Of a DNA stretch of 64,000 nucleotides, positions 7,019-14,726 are shown piece after piece; positions within the stretch are counted from its first letter, which is position 1, and each line of letters begins with the position of its first letter. The stretch is from Jiangella endophytica (lineage in GTDB: Bacteria; Actinomycetota; Actinomycetes; Jiangellales; Jiangellaceae). Made by a program: the position numbers and the translations under genes. Where the stretch lies: contig NZ_QVAI01000004.1 in assembly GCF_003427025.1 (NCBI RefSeq), positions 310,001-374,000 of the forward strand, in the 5' to 3' direction. The notes beneath the pieces are model-generated. The model did not search any database. It saw only the letters and a program-made list of their open reading frames with translations, and was not told where the DNA came from.

Positions 7019-7855
7019 ATGACGACTCTGGCCACCCCGGCGCCGCCGCTCGCCACCGACGCCGCCGCCGACTACGCCGAGTGCTTCGCCTCCCTCGCCG
7101 ACCCCACCCGGGTCAGGCTGCTGCATGCCGTCGCCACCTCGAACGGCGGCCTCACAGTCGGGGAGCTCACCGAGCTCCTCGGCATCAGCCAGTCCACCTG
7201 CTCGCACCACGTGCGCAAGCTCGCGGCCACCCGGTTCGTCCACGTGTCCAAGGTCGGCACCAGCACCCGCGTCACCGTCAACGAGGCCTGCTGCACCGGG
7301 CTGCCCCACATGGCCGACGTCGTCATGGGCGTCGCCGGTGCGGTGCGGCCGTGCTGCCCCGACGACGTCCCGGCCGACGTCACCGTCCGGGCACTGGACG
7401 ACGCCGACTGGCCGGCGGTGCGGCGCATCTACCGCGAGGGCATCGACACCGGCATCGCGACCTTCGAGACGTCGGTGCCGCCGAGCACCCGGCTGGCGGC
7501 GCGCTGGCTGCCGGGTCACCGCTGGGTCGCCGAGATCGACGGCGCGGTCGCCGGCTGGACCGCCGTCGCACCCGTCTCCGACCGCGACTGCTACCGCGGC
7601 GTCGGTGAGACCTCCGTGTACGTCGCCGCCGAACACCGCGGTCGCGGCGTGGGGAAGGCCCTGCTGCGCCGCCAGGTGACGTCGGCCGACGCCGACGGGC
7701 TGTGGATGCTGCAGACGTCGGTGTTCACCGAGAACCGCGCCAGCCTGTCGCTGCACCACCAGGCCGGCTACCGGACCGTGGGCGTCCGCGAGCGCATCGC
7801 CCAGCGCGACGGCGTCTGGCACGACACCGTGCTGCTGGAGCGCCGGGCCTCATGA
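7019..7855 (+). CDS. ArsR repressor fused to ArsN-like GNAT acetyltransferase
   Basis: Two-domain protein of 278 residues. Residues about 15-110 are an ArsR winged helix (CFASLADPTRVRLLHAV, then SQSTCSHHVRKL), with cysteine pairs at 91-92 and 112-113 as candidate As(III) ligands. Residues about 121-278 are a GNAT acetyltransferase with the acetyl-CoA loop RGRGVGKALL and an FETSVPP start typical of the phosphinothricin/arsinothricin acetyltransferase group. ArsN enzymes N-acetylate arsinothricin, and fusions of arsenic-gene domains are known. The sensor may therefore be joined directly to its detoxifying enzyme. The start is fixed by the -10 box and the operator. It converges on the signal peptidase gene, with no clear terminator in the ten-base gap. 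Confidence 0.85.
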   Translation: MTTLATPAPPLATDAAADYAECFASLADPTRVRLLHAVATSNGGLTVGELTELLGISQSTCSHHVRKLAATRFVHVSKVGTSTRVTVNEACCTGLPHMADVVMGVAGAVRPCCPDDVPADVTVRALDDADWPAVRRIYREGIDTGIATFETSVPPSTRLAARWLPGHRWVAEIDGAVAGWTAVAPVSDRDCYRGVGETSVYVAAEHRGRGVGKALLRRQVTSADADGLWMLQTSVFTENRASLSLHHQAGYRTVGVRERIAQRDGVWHDTVLLERRAS

Positions 7856-7865
7856 CCGCACCCGG

Positions 7866-8399
7866 CTAGTACGTCCGCACGCCGCCGTCGCCCCAGGCGA
7901 GCACGACGACGCCGACCACGAGGTCCAGGCCGACGGCGCCACCGTGCTCGCCGAGCGGGTCGGACCGCGAGTCCCTCGAGTCGGCGCGGTTGTCGCCCAT
8001 CACCCAGAGGGCGCCGTCGGGCACGATCACGTCGAAGGCCAGCGTGCTGGCCGGGCCGCCGGACAGGTACGGCTCCGCCAGGGGCGCGCCGTTGACCAGC
8101 AGGGCGCCGTGCGAGCAGCAGCTCACCCGGTCACCGGGCATCCCGATCACCCGCTTGACGAGGTGGCCGCCGGCCGCGCCCGACCGCACCCAGCCGCCGG
8201 GGTCGCGGAACACGACGAGGTCGCCGCGCCCGGGCCGGTCCAGCCGGTTCGCCACCACCCGGTCGCCGGGCTCCAGCGCCGGCCGCATCGACGGGCTGTC
8301 CAGCGTGAACACGTGCGCCACCCGGCCGGGCAGCAGTGCGCCCACGGCCAGCGCCAACGCGAGCACGACGAGCAGCCGGACCCGGCGCGTCCGGGTCAC
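7866..8399 (-). CDS. lepB: Signal peptidase I (S26A)
   Basis: Membrane-anchored leader peptidase of 177 residues that cuts Sec/Tat signal peptides outside the membrane. One N-terminal membrane segment (about 8-25) is followed by the nucleophile Ser in DSPSMRPALEPGD, the general-base Lys in LVKRVIGMPGD, and the conserved GDNRADSRDSR box. The GTG start overlaps the stop of the upstream DUF305 gene (GTGA), so it is the last gene of the copper amine oxidase operon. Dedicated signal peptidases next to secreted substrates suggest processing of the operon's own products, though a housekeeping role cannot be excluded. Confidence 0.9.
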   Translation of the reverse strand: MTRTRRVRLLVVLALALAVGALLPGRVAHVFTLDSPSMRPALEPGDRVVANRLDRPGRGDLVVFRDPGGWVRSGAAGGHLVKRVIGMPGDRVSCCSHGALLVNGAPLAEPYLSGGPASTLAFDVIVPDGALWVMGDNRADSRDSRSDPLGEHGGAVGLDLVVGVVVLAWGDGGVRTY

Positions 8400-9121
8400 G
8401 GTGTCACGGCGAGTTCGGCGAGCATCGACTCCATCGCGGCCACCTCGACCGGCTGGTCCTGGACGACGTGCTTGGCGACGGAGATCGCGTAGACGTTCGA
8501 GCCGGCGGCGATCTCGTCGTACGCCATCTCCACCGCGCCCTCGTGGTGCGGGATCATCAGCCGCAGGTAGAGCAGCTGCGCGGCCGGTCCGTCCGCCACC
8601 CGCAGCGCCTCGATCGAATCGGCCGGCAGCAGCCCGGGCATCGGCCCGCTGTGGTCGCAGCCGGGCGTGGCGGCATCGGCGGCGTGCCCGGCACCGTGCG
8701 CCGCGCCGGCCGGGGCGGCGCTCCCCCACGCGTCCAGCCAGCGGCGCATGGTCTCGACCTCGCGGGACTGCGCCGCGCGGACGAACTCGGCGAACCGGCG
8801 CCCACGCTCCTCCACCCCCGGCTTGGCCAGCAGCAGGTCGCTCATCGCCACCGCCTGCTCGTGGTGCGGGATCATCATCCGGACGAAGCAGACGTCCACG
8901 GCCGTGGGCACGTCGCCGACCGGCGGCGCCTCCGCCGGAGCTCCAGCCGCCGCACCGGGCGCCGACGCATGCTCGTCGTGTCCGTCACCCGCCGTCGCCA
9001 CCCACACGCCGGGCACCACCAGAGCCGCCGCGACGCAGACGGCGGACAACCAGGCGCGAGCCCGGCGGCGAGGTCGCTCGCCCGGCTCGGCGAGCGCGGG
9101 TTCTTCCAGGTCCAGCGACAT
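8396..9121 (-). CDS. DUF305 family membrane-anchored protein
   Basis: A 241-residue protein with one N-terminal membrane segment (about 24-44) and an extracytoplasmic DUF305 domain. The family's paired motifs are both seen: CFVRMMIPHHEQAVAMSDLL and LYLRLMIPHHEGAVEMAYDE. DUF305 folds as a ferritin-like helical bundle, and the His/Met-rich sites in some members bind copper. ATG 9121 is preceded by GGGAGG, while the reading frame runs 18 codons further up without a better start. It lies 67 bases after the copper amine oxidase gene and overlaps the signal peptidase gene. Its most likely role is to handle copper for the oxidase; this is inference from the neighbours. Confidence 0.88.
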   Translation of the reverse strand: MSLDLEEPALAEPGERPRRRARAWLSAVCVAAALVVPGVWVATAGDGHDEHASAPGAAAGAPAEAPPVGDVPTAVDVCFVRMMIPHHEQAVAMSDLLLAKPGVEERGRRFAEFVRAAQSREVETMRRWLDAWGSAAPAGAAHGAGHAADAATPGCDHSGPMPGLLPADSIEALRVADGPAAQLLYLRLMIPHHEGAVEMAYDEIAAGSNVYAISVAKHVVQDQPVEVAAMESMLAELAVTP

Positions 9122-9188
9122 GCGCACCTCCCGGTGAGTCGTGCGGTGCGGGTCCCGGCCGTACGGGACCCGCACCGGCGACGGAGGA

Positions 9189-10646
9189 TCAGCCCCAGCC
9201 GGTCGGCCGCCCGGTGGGCCGTGGCACCGGTGTCGGCCGCGGCCGGGTCGGCGTGGACGGGCTGGCCGTCGGTGTCGGCGTCGCCGACGGAGTGGCGGTC
9301 GGCGTCGGTGTGGGTGTGGGTGTGGCGGTCGGGGTGGGCGTCGGCGTCGGCGTCGGCGTGATGTTCGGGTTCGGCACGCCGCGCATGTCGCCGTTGACCC
9401 ACTTCCGGCCCTCGGGGACGTTCGGGTTCTGCGCGGTGAAGTCGCGCGGATAGAGCGTGAAGCCCTGCCAGTGGATCGGCATCGGGCTCTGGTCCTCGTC
9501 CCGCACGATGTGATGGAAGCCCACGTTCACCCAGGCGACCGGCTTGCGCAGGCGCTCCCGGTCGGCGACGTACTGCGTGACGCTCGCGTTCGGCTTCGAC
9601 GGCAGCAGGTTGTACGACGCGAAGATCTCGTCGGACTTGGGCTCGGTGAACGCGAGGTCGTAGTCGGTCTCCGGGTTCAGCGCGTAGGCCTGCGCCCGAT
9701 CCATGATGATCTCGTAGGAGCGTGCGTGGCCGTCGGCGTTGAGGCTGTCCGGATTCACGACGCGGTAGGCCTCGCGGTTGTCCAGGATCAGCTTCTGTTC
9801 CCGGTTCACCGTGCTGATCTCCGTCTCGATGATCGGCGTGCGCCCGGTGTCGCCGGTCGTGCCGTACTCGCCGGTGAAGTCGGAGTCGAGCTTCTCGACC
9901 TGCTGCCGCGTGGCGCTGTCGATGTCGAACGCGACCCGCCAGAACGCGCTGTGGTAATGGTTGACCGCGAAGTCCTCCTGGCCCTCCGCGATCGGCCAGC
10001 CGAAGTTGACCGCGTCGACGTAGTCGTTCGGCGAGAGGTCCCCGGTGGCGCCCAGCCGGACGGTGATCTCGCCGTCGTCGTGGAAGCGGTACTCCGTCTG
10101 GTACTCGTACCAGCCGATCCGCGACACCGTGTGCAGCACCAGGTGGGTGCCCTGCGCGGCGTACAGCGCGTCGTTGCTGATGTTCGAGCGGTACGCCAGG
10201 CCGCCCTCCTGCTCGCTGACGCACAGCACGGGCGCCAGCGGGCGGGTCTCGGTGAGATAGGAGCTGCGGATCTCGCCGGCCGGGCAGTCGATCGCCGTCT
10301 GGTCCTGCATCCGGCGACCGCCCACCTGGTAGGTGGTGACGTCGTTGTACTCCGTCATCCCCGTGTCGTAGGGGACGTTGAGCTGGGCCAGCCCGATCGA
10401 GTCGAGGACCATGAGCGGCCGGCCCTCGTCGCGCGGGGTGAACGCGACCTTGTCGACCACGAGGCCGCGGTAGCTGTCGATGCGCCAGCACATCTCCCAG
10501 CCGGATCCGGACCGGAGGGTCTCCTTCACCAGCGACGGGCCGGAGCAGGACAGCTCCGTCACGGACGCCGCGGACGCCGTCGACGTGAACCCGGCGAGCG
10601 AGGACGCCGCGAGAGCGGCGGCGAGCACGAGCTTCGGTACACGCAT
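9189..10646 (-). CDS. Secreted copper amine oxidase-like catalytic protein
   Basis: 485 residues with a Sec signal peptide (about 1-27, ending ASA). The core reads as the catalytic domain of copper amine oxidases. The two His copper ligands are in NHYHSAFWRVAFDID (H230, H232), and the third is in GFHHIVRDEDQSPMP (about H379). A candidate catalytic Asp lies in NDVTTYQVGG (D102), and the Tyr that would become topaquinone is in GWYEY (Y180). The Asn normally just before that Tyr is Trp here. The C-terminus is a Thr-Pro repeat ending RPTGWG. The N-terminal domains usual in this family are missing and may be supplied by the upstream gene, 20 bases away. The amine substrate is unknown. Confidence 0.82.
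   Translation of the reverse strand: MRVPKLVLAAALAASSLAGFTSTASAASVTELSCSGPSLVKETLRSGSGWEMCWRIDSYRGLVVDKVAFTPRDEGRPLMVLDSIGLAQLNVPYDTGMTEYNDVTTYQVGGRRMQDQTAIDCPAGEIRSSYLTETRPLAPVLCVSEQEGGLAYRSNISNDALYAAQGTHLVLHTVSRIGWYEYQTEYRFHDDGEITVRLGATGDLSPNDYVDAVNFGWPIAEGQEDFAVNHYHSAFWRVAFDIDSATRQQVEKLDSDFTGEYGTTGDTGRTPIIETEISTVNREQKLILDNREAYRVVNPDSLNADGHARSYEIIMDRAQAYALNPETDYDLAFTEPKSDEIFASYNLLPSKPNASVTQYVADRERLRKPVAWVNVGFHHIVRDEDQSPMPIHWQGFTLYPRDFTAQNPNVPEGRKWVNGDMRGVPNPNITPTPTPTPTPTATPTPTPTPTATPSATPTPTASPSTPTRPRPTPVPRPTGRPTGWG
9228..9360 (-). repeat. Thr-Pro coding repeat at the 3' end of the oxidase gene
   Basis: Imperfect tandem repeat of six-base units encoding about forty residues of TP and TPTA repeats in the secreted oxidase. 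Such stretches act as flexible, often glycosylated, wall-spanning linkers. The repetition also makes copy number prone to slippage. Confidence 0.75.
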
Positions 10647-10666
10647 CTTGAGTCGTCTCCCCTGGG

Positions 10667-11494
10667 TCACTTGACGGACGTCACGGTCTGCGCCGACAGG
10701 TTCACGACGAGCGGTGTCGTCGTGAGGTACCGGCCGTCCGGCGCCTGGGCCATCAGCTGGACGCAGCGCTGCACGCCGCACGTCTCCGCGCCGAGATCGG
10801 CCGCGCCGGCGGTGTACGCGTGCGCGGTGAAGGTCGTCTGCGCCGGCTCGGTGAGCTCCTGACCGGTCGCGGTGCGGAACTCGTCCTTGATCCCCTGGCT
10901 GAGCGGGTCCGCGAGCAGCAGCTGGAACGCGAGCAGCGTCTCCTGGTCGGTGGGCGCCGGCTGCACGCCCGCGCCCTGCGTCACCGACTCGACCGTGCCG
11001 GCGGCGACGTCGACGACGTAGTGCAGGAGCTGGTCGGCCGCGTAGTCGTAATAGAACAGCGTGTAGCGGCGGCCGCCGTCCGCGCTCAGGCTCGGGTCGG
11101 CGAGGTCGGCGGACAGGTACTGCGCGCCGTCGTCGCCGCCGACGCTGGCCGTGCCGGCGTAGGACGGATCCTGGCTGACCAGGTAGCGCACGTAGGCGAC
11201 CTCGTCGACGGTCGGCGGGTCGTAGGCCGCCGCCGTCGTCGCGGGCGCCGGGACGGGGGCCGTCGCCGGCGCCTGCTCGGGCGCGTCCTCGCCGGTCGAC
11301 TCCGCCGCGATGGTCGGCACGGGTGTCTCGGGGGCGGGCGAGCCGGGCTCGGCGTGCAGGACGGACGTCTGGGTGGCGACGGCCACGACGGCGGCCACGC
11401 CGGCCACCGCGGCGATGCCGGCGGCGGCCAGTCGCCGCGAGAGACGTCGTGGGAGTCCGGTGGTGCGGTGCGGTCGATTCTCGTTCAACGGCAT
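10667..11494 (-). CDS. Membrane-anchored protein resembling a copper amine oxidase N-terminal domain
   Basis: 275 residues: a basic N-terminus, a membrane segment (about 22-42), an Ala/Pro/Thr linker (about 48-90) and an extracytoplasmic domain. Strands such as RRYTLFYYDYAADQLLHYVVD and DVAAGTVESVTQ resemble the N2/N3 domains that precede the catalytic core in whole copper amine oxidases. The following gene encodes only a core, so together they may form a split oxidase in which this part anchors the enzyme. The CAET/CGVQRC region near the C-terminus may form a disulphide. ATG 11494 has AGGTGA upstream and is the first gene of the operon. The 212 bases before it hold two GAAGATC direct repeats and no clear promoter. 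Confidence 0.7.
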   Translation of the reverse strand: MPLNENRPHRTTGLPRRLSRRLAAAGIAAVAGVAAVVAVATQTSVLHAEPGSPAPETPVPTIAAESTGEDAPEQAPATAPVPAPATTAAAYDPPTVDEVAYVRYLVSQDPSYAGTASVGGDDGAQYLSADLADPSLSADGGRRYTLFYYDYAADQLLHYVVDVAAGTVESVTQGAGVQPAPTDQETLLAFQLLLADPLSQGIKDEFRTATGQELTEPAQTTFTAHAYTAGAADLGAETCGVQRCVQLMAQAPDGRYLTTTPLVVNLSAQTVTSVK

Positions 11495-11706
11495 CAGGTC
11501 ACCTTCGGCTCACGCAGGGCAGGCTGCGCGCGCCCGCGACATCGGGGGGCGAGCGCGCAGCGGCGAGGGAGGCTGGTGCGCGAGGCCGGGTCGCGACCCC
11601 GAAGTCCTGATCCGGGCCGGGGGTTTGCCGGGTTCAGGGGATGGTGAGTAGAAGATCCCGGTTCGCGGTTTCCGCCGGGTTACGCCATCCCGCGAAGATC
11701 GTTACG

Positions 11707-12681
11707 TCAGGCGAAGCCGGTCGGCAGCCGCAGCGTGTACGGCTCCTCCAGAGTGGCCACCTCGTCGTCGGTGAGCTCGACGTCGAGCGCCGCCGCGGCG
11801 TCGGCCAGGTGGTGCGGCTTCGTGGAGCCGACGATCGGCGCGCTCACCACCGGGTTGCGCAGCACCCACGCCAGCGCCACCTGCGCCATCGGCAGCCCAC
11901 GGGTCTCGGCGACACGCTGGACGGCGTCGGCGATGGGTTTGTCGGCCGCCTCGGTGTAGCGCCGCTGCATGAGGGTGTCGACGTCGCCGCGGGTGGTCCG
12001 CTCACCCCACGGCCGGGTCAGCCGGCCCTTGCCCAGCGGGCTCCAGGGCATGCTGCCGACCCCCTGGTCGGCGAGCAGGCCGTACAGCTCGCGCTCGTCC
12101 TCGCGCTGCATGAGGCTGTACTGGTTCTGCATGGACACGAACCTGGTCCAGCCGCCGAGGTCGGCGGTGTACTGGAGCTTCGCGAACTGCCAGGCCCACA
12201 TCGACGACGCGCCGAGGTAGCGGACCTTGCCCGCCTTGACGACGTCGTGCAGCGCCTCCATGGTCTCCTCGGCCGGTGTGCCGGGGTCGAGGCGGTGGAT
12301 CTGGTAGAGGTCGACGTAGTCGGTGCCGAGGCGGCGCAGCGACGCGTCGATCTGTTCCAGGATCGCCTTGCGCGACAGCCCGGAGCCGCCCGGGCCGTCG
12401 TGCATGGGGAAGTACACCTTGGTCGCCAGGACGACGTCCTCGCGCCGTGTGTAGCGCCGGATCGCCCGGCCGACGATCTCCTCCGACGAGCCGTAGCCGT
12501 ACACGTTGGCGGTGTCCCAGAACGTGATGCCGAGGTCCAGGGCCTGCCGGAAGATCGGCTCGGCCGCGTCGTCGTCGAGGGCCCAGTCGTCGTAGCCGCG
12601 CGAGCGGTCGCCGAAGCTCATGCAGCCGAGCGCGATGCGGCTCACCTTGAGACCCGAACCGCCCAGCCGGGTGTACTCCAT
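11707..12681 (-). CDS. Aldo/keto reductase
   Basis: NAD(P)H-dependent reductase of the AKR superfamily (TIM barrel), 324 residues, the usual length. The catalytic tetrad is visible: Asp and Tyr in FWDTANVYG, Lys in LATKVYF and His in QIHRLD. The coenzyme-binding end has the usual PIVGSTKPHHL. ATG 12681 is chosen over one 13 codons upstream because AGGGAG lies at the right distance. It follows the small membrane protein gene by 50 bases on the same strand. The substrate cannot be told; the tyrosine-auxotrophy/YhdN-like branch is closest by eye. Confidence 0.92.
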   Translation of the reverse strand: MEYTRLGGSGLKVSRIALGCMSFGDRSRGYDDWALDDDAAEPIFRQALDLGITFWDTANVYGYGSSEEIVGRAIRRYTRREDVVLATKVYFPMHDGPGGSGLSRKAILEQIDASLRRLGTDYVDLYQIHRLDPGTPAEETMEALHDVVKAGKVRYLGASSMWAWQFAKLQYTADLGGWTRFVSMQNQYSLMQREDERELYGLLADQGVGSMPWSPLGKGRLTRPWGERTTRGDVDTLMQRRYTEAADKPIADAVQRVAETRGLPMAQVALAWVLRNPVVSAPIVGSTKPHHLADAAAALDVELTDDEVATLEEPYTLRLPTGFA

Positions 12682-12731
12682 GGTCCGCTCCCTGTGGCTC
12701 GAGGATGTCGCCGGCTCCATCCTCTCCCACG

Positions 12732-13172
12732 TCAGCGGTGACGGTGGCGGTGGTGCGGCCGCGCGTACTCGTCGTAGCGCCAGAGCATGACGCCCAGCAT
12801 CGCCGGGACCATGACGGCGTGCTGGACGCCGAGCCCGGCCATGGTGCCGAACACGCCGGCCGCGACCAGCGCCGCCGCGATGGCCGTCGGGACCATCATC
12901 GCCACCGCCATCTCGGCGTTGCGCATCGCCGGGTGCCGCCGCAGCGTCATCCAGAGCACCATCGGCACCGTCATGTTCACGCCCATGAGCAGCACCCGGA
13001 ACCAGCCGGGCTGGTCGCCGAGGGCGCTGCCGGCGGCGGCGAACCCGAGCGCCGCGAGCCCGCTGAAGATGCCCATGCCGGCGAACATGACGACGACCAT
13101 CTCGAGGAAGTGCAGCCAGAAGCGCCTGCTGCTGCGAGGTTCGGCGACGACGGCGACCGGCTGCGATTCCAT
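12732..13172 (-). CDS. Small integral membrane protein with His-rich tail
   Basis: Unrecognised 146-residue protein with about four hydrophobic helices (roughly 22-48, 59-78, 87-108 and 110-130). The cytoplasmic tail is rich in His and Arg (PHHRHRHR), and Met is frequent in the helices, so metal contact is possible but unproven. It starts ten bases after the stop of the small secreted protein gene and lacks a clear ribosome binding site, so it is probably translated from the same transcript. Confidence 0.72.
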   Translation of the reverse strand: MESQPVAVVAEPRSSRRFWLHFLEMVVVMFAGMGIFSGLAALGFAAAGSALGDQPGWFRVLLMGVNMTVPMVLWMTLRRHPAMRNAEMAVAMMVPTAIAAALVAAGVFGTMAGLGVQHAVMVPAMLGVMLWRYDEYARPHHRHRHR

Positions 13173-13182
13173 GGCCGGCGGA

Positions 13183-13455
13183 TCAGTCCCACCAGTAGTA
13201 GAAGAAGCCGTGCTGCCGGCTGTAATAGCAGGGGCCGGTGGACGGCGCGGTGGGGATGCCGGAGAGGCGCGTGACCCTCAGCACCGCGTCGCAGTTCGCC
13301 TTGCTGGAGTAGAAGCCCGAGTGCTCCCAGCCCATCGGCGCGACGGCGCCGGACGTCGCGGCCCCGTCCGGCGACGGCGGAACCGCCTGGGCGGCGGGCA
13401 CCGCGGTGACCATGGCCGCCGCGGTCACGGCGGTGAGCACGAGCCTTCTGAGCAT
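13183..13455 (-). CDS. Small secreted protein, paralogue 1 (HSGF...GPCY...YWW)
   Basis: 90-residue precursor with a Sec signal peptide (about 1-26, ending AQA). The mature part is about 64 residues with two cysteines that could pair, in SKANCDAVL and STGPCYYSR. It ends with an aromatic tail, FFYYWWD. A second gene at 17372-17650 encodes a clear paralogue with the same framework: W-x-HSGF, N-x-C, GPCY-x-S and FF-x-YW. Both have the same promoter layout and both neighbour a DJ-1/AraC-type regulator gene. The function is unknown; size and export suggest a signal, an inhibitor or an antimicrobial peptide. ATG is preceded by GGGAGG. Confidence 0.78.
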   Translation of the reverse strand: MLRRLVLTAVTAAAMVTAVPAAQAVPPSPDGAATSGAVAPMGWEHSGFYSSKANCDAVLRVTRLSGIPTAPSTGPCYYSRQHGFFYYWWD

Positions 13456-13486
13456 GGGTCCTCCCGGTGTGGTCGGTTCCCGGGTG

Positions 13487-13519
13487 AGGCTAGGGACCGG
13501 CTCATTCACGGCTGTTTCA
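13487..13519 (-). promoter_or_regulatory. Promoter with 11-bp direct repeat, small secreted protein 1
   Basis: On the minus strand: TGAA, repeated 11 bases on, then 12 bases, then a -10 box TAGCCT. The repeat period and the heptamer-like units resemble sites for OmpR/PhoP- or SARP-type activators, which replace a -35 box. The same arrangement with the same spacings precedes the paralogue at 17650. Confidence 0.55.
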
Positions 13520-13628
13520 GGACTGCTTCGCGAGGATCGCAGCCCAGCCGGTGCGGCCGCCAGAGCGCGCGACCGCGGATGGCCGGAATCCTGGGATACC
13601 CGTCTCGCCGGACCGGGGAAGGTTCTCC

Positions 13629-13634
13629 TAGGCT
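13629..13634 (+). promoter_or_regulatory. -10 box of leaderless promoter
   Basis: TAGGCT ends seven bases before the GTG start at 13642, so the regulator mRNA probably has no leader. There is no ribosome binding site at a useful distance. Confidence 0.5.
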
Positions 13635-13641
13635 GAGGCGC

Positions 13642-14610
13642 GTGACGTCGCGGCACGTGGTGGTCGCCGGGTACGACGGTGCCGAACTCGTCGACATCGC
13701 CTCGGTGACGACCGCCTTCGATCTGGCCAACCGGCTCGGCGGCGCGCCGCCCTACGACGTCGTCCTCGCGACCGTCGACGGCACGGCCATCCGCTGCGAG
13801 ACCGGGCTGACACTGCAGGCGCAGGCCACGCTGGCCTCGGTCGGCGCCCTCGACACGCTGGTCGTGTCCGGCGGGCGCGGCCACACCGCGGCGGCCGGCG
13901 ACGCGGAGCTGATCCGGCACGTCCGCCGGCTGGCCGCCCGCGCCCGCCGGGTCGCGTCGGTCTGCACGGGCGCGACGGTCCTCGCGGCGGCCGGCCTCCT
14001 GGACGGGCGGCGCGCGACGACGCACTGGTGGTACGCCGACGAGCTCGCGACCGCCTACCCGTCGGTCCGGGTCGACGCCGCACCCGTCTTCGTCCGCGAG
14101 GGCAACGTGTCGACGTCCGGCGGCGTGACGGCGTCGCTGGACCTGACGCTGGCGTTCATCGAGGAGGACCACGGGCCGGAGCTGGCCCGCTGGGTGGCGA
14201 TGGGGATGGTCACGTACCTGCAGCGGCCCGGCAACCAGGCGCAGATGAGCATCTTCACCACTGCCCCGCGGCCGGACCACGCGACGCTGCGCGCCGTCAT
14301 CGACCACATCACGGCGCATCCTGGCGACGACCTCGGCACGGCGGCGCTGGCGCTGCGAGCCGGGGTGAGTCCCCGCCAGCTCAGCCGGCTGTTCCAGGAG
14401 CATCTCGGCGAGCCGCCGGCGGCCGCGGTGCGCCGCCTGCGCCTCGAACTCGCCGCTCGCCTCGTCGCGTCGACGGACCTGCCGCTGTCGCAGGTGGCCA
14501 AGCGGTGCGGGTTCAACTCCGCCGAGGCGCTCCGGCAGGCCTTCACCTCCCGCTACGACGTCAGCCCGCGGTCCTTCCGCCGCGCGCAGTCGCGTGCCGT
14601 GACCGCCTGA
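13642..14610 (+). CDS. GlxA-family transcriptional regulator (DJ-1/PfpI + AraC)
   Basis: 322-residue regulator. Residues about 5-175 form a DJ-1/PfpI-like glutamine-amidotransferase-fold domain with the nucleophile-elbow Cys in SVCTGATVLAAAGLL and the following RRATTHWWYADEL. Residues about 215-318 carry two AraC-type helix-turn-helix motifs, ending in CGFNSAEALRQAF and YDVSPRSFRR. Proteins of this type activate nearby genes in response to small molecules. The GTG start is supported by a -10 box seven bases upstream. It is divergent from the small secreted protein gene and is a candidate for its control. It shares its design with the regulator at 16396. Confidence 0.9.
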   Translation: MTSRHVVVAGYDGAELVDIASVTTAFDLANRLGGAPPYDVVLATVDGTAIRCETGLTLQAQATLASVGALDTLVVSGGRGHTAAAGDAELIRHVRRLAARARRVASVCTGATVLAAAGLLDGRRATTHWWYADELATAYPSVRVDAAPVFVREGNVSTSGGVTASLDLTLAFIEEDHGPELARWVAMGMVTYLQRPGNQAQMSIFTTAPRPDHATLRAVIDHITAHPGDDLGTAALALRAGVSPRQLSRLFQEHLGEPPAAAVRRLRLELAARLVASTDLPLSQVAKRCGFNSAEALRQAFTSRYDVSPRSFRRAQSRAVTA

Positions 14611-14641
14611 CGGCTGGCTACGCCGCGGACCCGCGCGGACT

Positions 14642-14713
14642 GCACCTCACCCGCCTCAGGACCGCATGGGCCCCGGATCGCCGCTTCATGCGGCTCTCTC
14701 GCGGGTGAGGTGC
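14642..14713. terminator. Nested inverted repeat between convergent genes
   Basis: Outer arms GCACCTCACCCGC (14642-14654) and its exact complement (14701-14713) enclose a second pair, CCGCATG (14662-14668) and CATGCGG (14687-14693). The structure lies between the stops of the GlxA-type gene and the metallo-hydrolase gene, so it can serve both strands. There is no T tract, as is common in high-GC actinobacteria. Confidence 0.6.
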
Positions 14714-14726
14714 GCCCGAACCACCG

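Noticed and set aside
7856..7865. A terminator between the convergent ArsR-GNAT and signal peptidase genes.
   Set aside because: The ten-base gap holds no inverted repeat.
9228..9360. Short regular repeats considered as a CRISPR array.
   Set aside because: The units are six bases with no spacers and encode a Thr-Pro linker in frame.
13627..13632. CCTAGG upstream of the GlxA-type gene as a GntR site.
   Set aside because: The flanks are not symmetrical, and the bases are explained by the -10 box TAGGCT.
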